Shown: piece after piece, positions 1 to 5,881 of the stretch
How positions within the stretch are numbered: position 1 is the stretch's first letter
How the letters are laid out: every line of letters begins with the position of its first letter
Source of the DNA: Clostridium sp. AM30-24
GTDB lineage: Bacteria; Bacillota; Clostridia; Lachnospirales; Lachnospiraceae
Assembly: GCF_003480435.1 (NCBI RefSeq)
Contig: NZ_QUJB01000038.1
Coordinates: 1 to 9,919, forward strand
Direction of reading: 5' to 3'
DNA: 9,919 nt
Notes under the pieces: model-generated
What the model saw: the letters and a program-made list of their open reading frames with translations, nothing else
What the model was told of the DNA's origin: nothing
The model's database searches: none
Position numbers and translations under genes: made by a program

Positions 1-14
1 ATAGTATACCATAC

Positions 15-39
15 TGTCTAACAAATGGGGTGCAGTTCA
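15..39. mobile_element. Putative terminal inverted repeat of an IS3-family (IS150-group) insertion sequence; element extends left out of the window
   Basis: Read on the minus strand this 25-base stretch begins TGAACTGCACCCC and ends GTTAGACA. That resembles the remembered IS150 end (TGTACTGCACCC...GTTGGAC) and has the TG...CA tips typical of IS3-family termini. The outer tip would be base 39, so the element body lies at bases 1-38 and beyond the window. No transposase codons are identifiable in the few bases present, and the partner repeat and target duplication are outside the window. The match is from memory, not a search. Confidence 0.5.
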
Positions 40-94
40 AAATCCATGTCTCTTCTTTTTTCTGTTATGCCTGCGGTAAGACTTTTTCCGGCTT

Positions 95-3000
95 CTATTC
101 TTCCGCCATCTTCAGATAACGTCCCGCATTCAAATGCGTCGGATCAAGCTGCATCGCATTCCGGAATGCCTCTGCTGCCTTTTCCTTATCTCCAAGTCCC
201 AGATATCCGAGTCCCATCAGATAATAGCAGTGCGTCTTGTTTCTCTTATCCAGGTCATCATCAAAGATCATGAAATCCGGGAGGGAAACTGCAAAGTACT
301 CAACGCGCATCTTGTCATACAGATGGCGCTCTCCGTAGTCGAGCAGACGGTAATATCTCGATTTTGCCTCCACCGGCAGACCAAGTTTCTCTTTTGCAAG
401 TCCCTGATAGTAGATCATGTCGGCCGGCTGGTCATTGTAGTACATCATTCCTGCCGGTTCATCCGTTCCGATCGAAGCTGCCTCATACTCTTCCTTCGCC
501 GCCTCGTTCTCCCCGAGATGCTCTTTTGCAAGTCCGAGATAATAATGGATGTGGTTGTCCTTCGTTCCTTCCAGCTTTCCTTCCCCGAGGTTCTCCGGAT
601 ATACCAGCGCCTTCTCAAGGATCTCTTTTGCCTCGCTCCAGTGCTCTTTTGCGATTTCCGCTTTTCCGAGCTCCAGGAGAGAGGTCGTATACTGGGTCGT
701 TACCTTTCCTTCTCCGCCTTCCCACGGATGGAACCGGTGCGCCATGATAAAGTCGTATGCTTCTTTGTAATGACCGGAGAGATTTAAAAGCGTGACATAC
801 TCGATCATCAGATCATCCCGCTGCATAAAGATCTCTTTTGCCTTTTCATAGCGGGAAAGACGCTCAGCAACCGGCATTTCCAGTTTCCGGTACAGCTGGT
901 CGAGCTCCAGGAAGATTCTCGCATCGTTCGGTGCAAGTTCTGCTGCCTTTTCCAGCGCTGCCTTTGCCTTTTCCGGATCTTTTCTCTTGTTGTAATATGC
1001 CAGGGAGAGGTTTCTCCATGTGATCGCAAATCCCGGCTTCTTCTCCGCCGCAGTCTCCCAGCAGCTGATCGCCTGATCATACTGCAGCTTATCATACCAG
1101 AGGTTTCCAAGATAATAGAATGCGTTTGCCCCGTCCGGATTCTGTTTCTGCGCATCGGTCAGAACAAGGATATCCTCCAGCTTATTCGGGAAACAGTAAT
1201 CCGTACTGCAGTTTTCTGCCTCTTTGAGCACTTTCCGGATCTCCTCATGGGAAGCTCCCGTCTTTCCGAGATCATATGCCTCATAGTACTTTAACATCGG
1301 CCAGCTCTCACTGCATTCGCGGAGCGTATCAACCGCCTTGTCGTATGCCCCGTACTCTGCAAAGTCTCTCGCCGCCATCAGATACGTCTCGTGGAAGTTT
1401 CTGGAGAGCTTATTGACCTTCGCTCGGATCTCTTCTGCATGGTCCGGATCCAGATATGCGGATTCCAGCATGGAGACATAATCAAACGGATCGATCGCAA
1501 GGTTCTCGCTGACTGCCGCTTTCGCTTCTTCCGTTCTTCCGAGTCTGCCGAGAAGGTATGCCCGGAGTCCTCTCGCCTTGATATTGTGCGTATTCTTCAC
1601 AAGACCTTTTTCTGCGAGTTCCAGTGCACTCTCAAAGTTGCCTCTCATCGCCTCGATGCACGCCAGATAATAGAAGCTCATCTCCTGCTGCTCATTGGAC
1701 CAGGTTGCCTTATAGAATGCATCAAACGCTTCGTCATAGCGCTCCTGGTAAAACAGGGATAATCCGAGATTGTAGTACGGCTCAGAATCATATGGGTTCG
1801 GATTCTTCCAGGTCGCACGTTTGATCGCTGTCCGGAAATGTGCCTCAGCAGCTTTAAAACAGCCTCTTCTCATCAGGAGCGAACCGTATGCATTGTTGAT
1901 CCGGATATCACCCGGGTCGCGTTTCAGACCTTCCAGATAATATGGATCCGGGCGGTATGTCGCATGGCGGTACTGTTCGATGTGAAGTCCTGTCAAGAAC
2001 AGCTCTTCGTTTGACATGATCTCCTCCGGATCTTTCGCCGCTTCTGCCGGATCCGGAACCTTCGGGATTTCTTTTTTCGCCGGTGTGTAGGAGATCATCT
2101 CTCTCGTTCCGTCGAGAACGCGGACCGTAAGTTTTGTCTCATCCTCAACGACCTGATCCAGATGGGTCTCAAACGGAGCGACCGGGGAGATCGTTCTCTT
2201 TTCATCCAGAAGGACCTGTCCCTCATATGTAAGGATGACTCGGGCATCCGGATATTCCTGCGTTGTGTATGCAGCAACACGGATCCCGCTCTCATCCGCA
2301 TCAAGTCCGACCATCGCCTCGATGCTGGCGTTCTTTACAGCTCCGACCGTCTTATAAGGCATGAAATACTGGGTAAACCGCTTTTCCTCCATCGGTTTTA
2401 ACCAGGTGAAATCCGGCTGGTTATCCGTATAGACGCCGGTCATCAGCTCGACATACGGGCCATCCTCATCTGTCAGGTTGCGGTCCCAGGCCTTTCCGAA
2501 ATCGCCGCATCCCCAGGTCCACTGCTTCTTTCCGGGGGAAATATGATGGTCGGCAACATGAAGGATTCCTGCCTGTTTCTGGTAGTCGTATCCGCCTACA
2601 AAATTGAAATCACTCTTTTCCGCCATGTAGGAGGTCGGAACCGGAATGTTCTTGTAACGGGAAATATCAACGCCTTCGCTGTAGTCATGTTTGTAATAAA
2701 TACCCGTTGCGATCGGGAATCTTGAAACGTCACGTTTTCCATGATCCATCACAGCATGGACATCCGGCGGGAAGATCGACTGTGTGTGATCGTTGACCGG
2801 GACAGCCGGATTTGCCCACCAGAGGAAGGTCTGCGGTGTGGAAGTCCGGTTATAGAGCTGGCCTTTGATCTCGATGTACGCTTTTCCCGGATAAAGGGTA
2901 AAGCTTGCCTCGCCTTTTGTTCCGTACATCTGATCGACATCGCTGACACGGCATGTCTTTGATCCGTCCGGATTCTCGATCAGGAGATAGTCGACCGGTG

Positions 3001-3385
3001 AGAATGTCGTCGGACGGTGGTGCTGCGGCCAGTTAAATTCGATTCCACCGCTGATCCACGGACCGCAGAGTCCGACAAGCGCCGGTTTGATCACATGGTT
3101 GTAGTAGACAAAGTCATAATGATTCGTCTTGTCGTACGCTCTCTGGATCCTGCCTCCGAGCTCCGGGAGGATCATGACTTTCAGATATTCATTTTCCAGC
3201 CAGACGGCATGGTACGTCTTATCCTCTTTCTCATCATAAATCTTTTCGATCGTCGGGTACGGGTAGATCCGTCCGGAACTTCCCTGATAAACACGGCTCT
3301 CCAAAAACATCGGGTTTTTATCCGCTGCTCCGATCCCATAAGTAGGAATGACCACATTTTCTTCCCAGATCTTCACTCCACTCAT
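95..3385 (-). CDS. DUF5107 domain plus tetratricopeptide-repeat protein, 1096 aa, function unknown
   Basis: Residues about 5-435 form an all-beta region recognisable as DUF5107, related in fold to galactose mutarotases. Conserved-looking blocks are LKVMILPELGGRI (68-80), GGIEFNWPQHHRPTTFSP (113-130), WWANPAVPVNDH (189-200) and DRNLTDEDGPYVELMTGVY (301-319). A Pro/Glu-rich linker (435-460) leads to many degenerate TPR units (about 480-1096), for example around 535-560, 570-595, 755-780, 905-930, 945-970 and 1055-1083. There is no signal peptide or membrane segment, so the protein is probably cytoplasmic. The ATG start is set by AGGAGG at 3394-3399 (8-base spacing). The last codons (KMAEE, TAG) look like a natural C-terminus. 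It is divergent from the AraC gene and shares a predicted operator with the sugar ABC operon. It could be a carbohydrate-active enzyme or a sugar-binding scaffold; no catalytic activity is assigned. The domain call is confident, the role is unknown. Confidence 0.9.
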   Translation of the reverse strand: MSGVKIWEENVVIPTYGIGAADKNPMFLESRVYQGSSGRIYPYPTIEKIYDEKEDKTYHAVWLENEYLKVMILPELGGRIQRAYDKTNHYDFVYYNHVIKPALVGLCGPWISGGIEFNWPQHHRPTTFSPVDYLLIENPDGSKTCRVSDVDQMYGTKGEASFTLYPGKAYIEIKGQLYNRTSTPQTFLWWANPAVPVNDHTQSIFPPDVHAVMDHGKRDVSRFPIATGIYYKHDYSEGVDISRYKNIPVPTSYMAEKSDFNFVGGYDYQKQAGILHVADHHISPGKKQWTWGCGDFGKAWDRNLTDEDGPYVELMTGVYTDNQPDFTWLKPMEEKRFTQYFMPYKTVGAVKNASIEAMVGLDADESGIRVAAYTTQEYPDARVILTYEGQVLLDEKRTISPVAPFETHLDQVVEDETKLTVRVLDGTREMISYTPAKKEIPKVPDPAEAAKDPEEIMSNEELFLTGLHIEQYRHATYRPDPYYLEGLKRDPGDIRINNAYGSLLMRRGCFKAAEAHFRTAIKRATWKNPNPYDSEPYYNLGLSLFYQERYDEAFDAFYKATWSNEQQEMSFYYLACIEAMRGNFESALELAEKGLVKNTHNIKARGLRAYLLGRLGRTEEAKAAVSENLAIDPFDYVSMLESAYLDPDHAEEIRAKVNKLSRNFHETYLMAARDFAEYGAYDKAVDTLRECSESWPMLKYYEAYDLGKTGASHEEIRKVLKEAENCSTDYCFPNKLEDILVLTDAQKQNPDGANAFYYLGNLWYDKLQYDQAISCWETAAEKKPGFAITWRNLSLAYYNKRKDPEKAKAALEKAAELAPNDARIFLELDQLYRKLEMPVAERLSRYEKAKEIFMQRDDLMIEYVTLLNLSGHYKEAYDFIMAHRFHPWEGGEGKVTTQYTTSLLELGKAEIAKEHWSEAKEILEKALVYPENLGEGKLEGTKDNHIHYYLGLAKEHLGENEAAKEEYEAASIGTDEPAGMMYYNDQPADMIYYQGLAKEKLGLPVEAKSRYYRLLDYGERHLYDKMRVEYFAVSLPDFMIFDDDLDKRNKTHCYYLMGLGYLGLGDKEKAAEAFRNAMQLDPTHLNAGRYLKMAEE

Positions 3386-3393
3386 AATTCTGA

Positions 3394-3399
3394 CCTCCT
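3394..3399 (-). promoter_or_regulatory. Ribosome binding site of the DUF5107-TPR gene
   Basis: AGGAGG on the minus strand lies 8 bases before the ATG at 3385. It is a perfect anti-Shine-Dalgarno match and fixes the start. Confidence 0.85.
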
Positions 3400-3431
3400 G
3401 CTGTTTTCTATTCTCGTTCCTGTATTGTACG

Positions 3432-3453
3432 GAATTTTCAGTTCAGAAAATTC
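3432..3453. repeat. Perfect 8-bp inverted repeat in the leader of the DUF5107-TPR gene
   Basis: GAATTTTC (3432-3439) and GAAAATTC (3446-3453) are perfectly complementary around a 6-base spacer. Read on the minus strand they form a hairpin about 50-70 bases before the start codon. It has no U-tract, so it is not an obvious terminator. It may be an operator dyad or an mRNA 5' stabilising stem. Confidence 0.5.
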
Positions 3454-3483
3454 ATCTCCCTGAACGGCAACCACATCTCCCTG
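3453..3483. repeat. Direct repeat CATCTCCCTG with 21-bp period in the DUF5107-TPR leader
   Basis: CATCTCCCTG occurs at 3453-3462 and again, identically, at 3474-3483, a period of exactly 21 bp (two helical turns). The second copy also pairs with CAGGGA at 3492-3497, giving on the minus strand a 6-bp stem (TCCCTG/CAGGGA) with a 9-base loop. The repeats sit downstream of the predicted minus-strand start of transcription. They could be a second regulator site or an RNA element. No counterpart is seen in the ABC operon leader. Confidence 0.45.
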
Positions 3484-3535
3484 TCTTCGTTTCAGGGACA
3501 CTCTTATTTTTCGTTCTTGCTTATACTATACTGTA

Positions 3536-3549
3536 ATTACTCCTGTTTT
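3536..3549 (-). promoter_or_regulatory. Predicted core promoter of the DUF5107-TPR gene (weak -10, activator-dependent)
   Basis: On the minus strand AAAACAGG (3549-3542) is followed directly by AGTAAT (3541-3536), a poor -10 hexamer. The same AAAACAGG precedes a perfect TATAAT upstream of the ABC operon, which is why this site is chosen over the nearby TATAGT/TATAAG at 3520-3530. No TTGACA-like -35 is present at 3559-3564, as expected for a promoter that needs an activator. The exact start of transcription is uncertain, and the predicted leader is about 145 nt. Confidence 0.35.
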
Positions 3550-3562
3550 TCATTACCTTCAG

Positions 3563-3600
3563 TTGCCATGTAATTTCAAAAAATTGCTCTCATCATTCTT
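3563..3600 (+). promoter_or_regulatory. Predicted AraC-family operator: tandem TTGC half-sites 21 bp apart
   Basis: TTGC cores at 3563 and 3584 are 21 bp apart in direct orientation. The second belongs to TTGCTCTCATC, which recurs exactly at 8544-8554 in the other divergent promoter region, where a TTGC is again 21 bp upstream. Tandem direct half-sites of about 17 bp with 21-bp spacing are the classic layout of AraC-type operators such as araI1-I2. The distal half abuts the -35 (3599-3604) of the regulator gene, suggesting autoregulation as well as control of the divergent DUF5107-TPR gene. Confidence 0.6.
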
Positions 3601-3627
3601 GACCTTTTTCCTGCTTTTCTTTATAAT
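3599..3627 (+). promoter_or_regulatory. Sigma-A-type promoter of the AraC-family regulator gene
   Basis: TTGACC (3599-3604), a 17-base spacer and a perfect TATAAT (3622-3627) make a near-consensus housekeeping promoter. It predicts transcription starting near 3634 and a leader of about 115 nt before the ATG at 3751. The -35 overlaps the end of the predicted tandem operator by two bases. Confidence 0.75.
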
Positions 3628-3639
3628 CAGAACCAGTAC

Positions 3640-3690
3640 TGCGCATCCCGTTTCTTTCGTTCCGGAAGTCATCTTCCGCACCATGCGCAC
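3640..3690 (+). other. Structured 5' leader of the regulator mRNA (nested stem-loops)
   Basis: An outer 7-bp helix, TGCGCAT (3640-3646) with ATGCGCA (3684-3690), encloses a perfect 6-bp hairpin, CGGAAG-TCAT-CTTCCG (3664-3679). A further 5-bp stem, GATCC-TGCC-GGATC (3709-3722), lies about ten bases before the ribosome binding site. The fold starts about 6 bases after the predicted start of transcription. No known riboswitch class was recognised. It may only stabilise the transcript. Confidence 0.4.
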
Positions 3691-3750
3691 ATCGTAACCA
3701 GCCGTCAGATCCTGCCGGATCCGTCTTTGAAAGGAAGGTGGAAACACTCC

Positions 3751-4608
3751 ATGATCTCTACCGAAAAAGGGATTCTCCCCGGTTCCGACTATTATGTCTA
3801 TACCCCAAGTGCCCAGGCGCAGTCCTTATTTTTTTATCCGCTAATCATCGGAAATTTTTCCTACAGCGATGATTACAGTCTCCGCCGCACTGCGTTCGAC
3901 AATTTTCTTCTCATGTACATCAAGCGCGGGGAATGCATCATTGAGATGAATGATCAGGTATTCCGGGCACTTCCCGGCCAGATCGTATTTCTCGATTGTT
4001 ATCATCCCCATGCCTACAGAAGCTCGACGCCCTGGGAATGTGAATGGATCCACTTTGACGGTCCTATGGCGCGTGCATTTTATCAGGCGATCATGAGCAG
4101 TTCCGCTCCGGTCATCAGTCTGAAAGACACCTACCGGTTTGAGCGGTATCTCCATAAGATCTATCTCCGTTTCCGGGAACATCTCCCGTTAAAGGAGGCA
4201 TTGTTTAACAATTACATTGTCAACATGCTGACCGAACTTTTTGTCAGCCGCGACCACGAACACCCGGAGGCTGTCTCTGGCGGCATCATCGAGGACACGA
4301 TCACCTACATCAACAATCATCTGACACAGATCCTGTCCTTAAACGATCTCGCTTCCCAGGCTTCTTTAAGTCCTTTTTATTTCAGTCGTCTTTTCAAAAA
4401 AGAGACTGGATTTTCGCCGCATGAATACGTGATCCTGACACGGGTAAACAATGCAAAATATCTTCTGAACTTTTCGGAGATCCCCATCAAGGACGTCTGC
4501 TTCCAGACCGGTTTCAGCAGTGAGAGCAGCTTCTGTACCACCTTTAAAAAGGTGACCGGACAGACGCCGACCGAATACCGTCTCGCCTGTATCCAGAATC
4601 GAACCTGA
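3751..4608 (+). CDS. AraC-family transcriptional regulator, cupin sensor plus double helix-turn-helix, 285 aa
   Basis: The N-terminal half (about residues 25-110) is an AraC-type cupin sugar-sensing domain. Typical sequence is FLLMYIKRGECII (52-64), LPGQIVFLDCYHPHAYR (74-90) and CEWIHFDG (97-104). The C-terminal AraC/XylS domain (about 180-280) holds HTH1 (LNDLASQASLSPFYFSRLFKKETG, 197-220 region) and HTH2 (IPIKDVCFQTGFSSESSFCTTFKK, 244-267 region), ending in the usual GQTPTEYR (270-277). The length is normal for the family. ATG 3751 is chosen because AGGAAGGTGG-like Shine-Dalgarno sequence at 3733-3741 ends 9 bases upstream; an in-frame TTG at 3727 would overlap that site. Flanked by a sugar ABC operon, a mutarotase and the DUF5107-TPR gene, it is the likely local sugar-responsive activator of all of them. 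The effector sugar is not determinable here. Confidence 0.93.
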   Translation: MISTEKGILPGSDYYVYTPSAQAQSLFFYPLIIGNFSYSDDYSLRRTAFDNFLLMYIKRGECIIEMNDQVFRALPGQIVFLDCYHPHAYRSSTPWECEWIHFDGPMARAFYQAIMSSSAPVISLKDTYRFERYLHKIYLRFREHLPLKEALFNNYIVNMLTELFVSRDHEHPEAVSGGIIEDTITYINNHLTQILSLNDLASQASLSPFYFSRLFKKETGFSPHEYVILTRVNNAKYLLNFSEIPIKDVCFQTGFSSESSFCTTFKKVTGQTPTEYRLACIQNRT

Positions 4609-4625
4609 TCGGATCATATCATGCG

Positions 4626-4660
4626 AAAAGGGCTGCCGGAATCATTCCGGCAGCCCTTTT
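4626..4660. terminator. Bidirectional intrinsic terminator between the convergent AraC-family and substrate-binding protein genes
   Basis: AAAAGGGCTGCCGGAAT (4626-4642) and its exact complement ATTCCGGCAGCCCTTTT (4644-4660) form a perfect 17-bp inverted repeat around one base. The GC-rich core is flanked by A and T tracts on both sides, so it can stop transcription from the AraC-family gene (ends 4608, plus) and from the ABC operon (ends 4698, minus). Confidence 0.9.
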
Positions 4661-4697
4661 TATGAGAGGATTTACAAAAACAGGACTCGGTCTCTTT

Positions 4698-5774
4698 TTA
4701 TTCTGCCGCTTTTCCCATCACTTCTTTGTAGTTTTCCGGTGTTACGACAACTGCATCGACTGCTGTCTCCTGCGGAACGTCCTTACCGGCGATCACATCA
4801 TACAGAACCTCAACAGAACCGGTTCCTACAGAGTCGGATGAGAAGTATGTTGCTGCCTTCATGCAGGTACCGTCAGCGCCCTTATTGTTCCACTCGTCTT
4901 TTGCCATGTAAGCACCAAGACCTACTACGCATGCATCTGCATCAAGACCTGCACTCTCAAGTGCACGGACAGCACCGATCGTACCTTCCTCGTTTGCACC
5001 TGTTACCATCCATTTCTTGATCTCCGGATGTGCTGTGATAACGGATGTCGCCGCTGTGTTTCCTTTATCGGTCGTTCCGTCATAGTCTGCTTTAAAGATT
5101 CTTTCTGTCGGGAAGTCCGGGCAGCCTGCTGTGAAGTTATCATACTCACCTTCTGCACGCGGTACACAGGAAGAAACGGTATCCATTGTCAGGATCAGAA
5201 GACCGCTTGTCTCATCTTCTACAAGGCCGTTGTCTTTTGCGTATGCTGCAAGCCAGTCGCCGTTTGCCTGTCCAATGACGTAAGCGTTGATTCCTACCCA
5301 CGGAGCGATCTTTTCACCGGCGTCGTTCTGAAGTGCATCATCGGCTGCAACAATCGGGATGCCTGCTTCTTTACACTTGTCAACGGCAGCCTGGGACATT
5401 GTCTGGTCCGGGATACAGGTTACGATTCCTTTTGCCTGGTTTGCGATGGCATTATCGATTGCTTTTAAGTATTCCTCCGGGCTCATCTTAGCATCTACGA
5501 AAATGAATTCATCTCCATTTTCCTCAACTTTCTTCTGTGCTGCTGCGCCCTCATCAATGAACCATGTCTGGTCGCCGGCTTTGTAAATACCGTAAATAAC
5601 ACCTTTTTCTGATGATCCTGCATCTGCTGCCGCCGTGTCAGCTGCTGCTGCGGTGGTATCAGCTGCTGCCGCTGCTGTTGTTGCGGATGTGTCGGAGCTG
5701 CTGCATCCGGCAAGTGCTGTTGCTGTCAATAATGCGGCTGCTGCAAACGCTGCTGTTCTTTTCATCTTTTTCAT
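4698..5774 (-). CDS. Sugar ABC transporter substrate-binding lipoprotein, AraF-like, 358 aa
   Basis: This is a type I periplasmic-binding-fold lipoprotein (Peripla_BP_4 class). It has a lipoprotein signal peptide (MKKMKR, hydrophobic Ala-rich core, lipobox LAGC with Cys24), then a low-complexity Ala/Thr/Asp/Ser linker (25-56), then the binding domain from about 58. By eye it aligns with E. coli L-arabinose-binding AraF: K65..W71F against the K10..W16F segment, VAADD (142-146) against VAVDD, PR (205-206), HPEIKKWMVTGANEEGTIGAVRA (249-271) against the AraF HPEVKHW segment, and VVGLG (283-287). Two arabinose ligands appear changed (see findings), so the sugar is uncertain. ATG 5774 is chosen because GGAGGG (5782-5787) sits 7 bases upstream; an in-frame ATG at 5789 overlaps that site. 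It is last in its operon, 107 bases after the permease gene, and ends at a shared terminator. Confidence 0.92.
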   Translation of the reverse strand: MKKMKRTAAFAAAALLTATALAGCSSSDTSATTAAAAADTTAAAADTAAADAGSSEKGVIYGIYKAGDQTWFIDEGAAAQKKVEENGDEFIFVDAKMSPEEYLKAIDNAIANQAKGIVTCIPDQTMSQAAVDKCKEAGIPIVAADDALQNDAGEKIAPWVGINAYVIGQANGDWLAAYAKDNGLVEDETSGLLILTMDTVSSCVPRAEGEYDNFTAGCPDFPTERIFKADYDGTTDKGNTAATSVITAHPEIKKWMVTGANEEGTIGAVRALESAGLDADACVVGLGAYMAKDEWNNKGADGTCMKAATYFSSDSVGTGSVEVLYDVIAGKDVPQETAVDAVVVTPENYKEVMGKAAE

Positions 5775-5839
5775 AATAAAACCCTCCATTTATAAAATTT
5801 ATTTTGTTTACATAATTGATACAATGATATTTGGATCAA

Positions 5840-5860
5840 AAATCCGCTTGCACCGGATTT
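5840..5860 (-). other. Stem-loop with U-tract in the permease/binding-protein intergenic gap
   Basis: On the minus strand AAATCCG (5860-5854), a 7-base loop and CGGATTT (5846-5840) followed by more T residues form a 7-bp hairpin. It lies between the permease stop (5882) and the binding-protein start (5774). It resembles a weak terminator or a 3'-end stabilising hairpin. The gap after it (5775-5839) is strongly AT-rich and could hold a separate promoter, but no clear -35/-10 pair is seen. Confidence 0.45.
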
Positions 5861-5881
5861 CCGGCCTTTGGTCCCTGGTAT

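Noticed and set aside
134..787. Long plus-strand frame opposite the DUF5107-TPR gene
   Set aside because: It is a shadow of the minus-strand gene, which has clear domain and TPR signatures; the shadow translation has no family resemblance and no ribosome binding site.
977..1060. CRISPR array, tRNA or rRNA anywhere in the window
   Set aside because: No regularly spaced repeats, cloverleaf sequence or rRNA-like stretch was seen; nearly all sequence is accounted for by the six genes. The coordinates given are only nominal.
3559..3747. Small minus-strand reading frame in the divergent intergenic region
   Set aside because: It covers the operator, promoter and leader of the regulator gene, starts over that gene's binding site, and its translation resembles no protein; it is most likely chance.
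3727..3750. Upstream TTG start for the AraC-family regulator
   Set aside because: It overlaps the Shine-Dalgarno sequence that serves ATG 3751 and has no binding site of its own.
3386..3750. Catabolite-repression (cre) site
   Set aside because: Candidates such as TGAACGGCAACCA (3461-3473) do not place the central CG correctly for the cre consensus. None was convincing here or at 8374-8619.
5775..5789. Upstream ATG at 5789 for the substrate-binding protein
   Set aside because: It overlaps the GGAGGG ribosome binding site, and the added residues would disturb a normal lipoprotein signal peptide starting MKKMKR at 5774.
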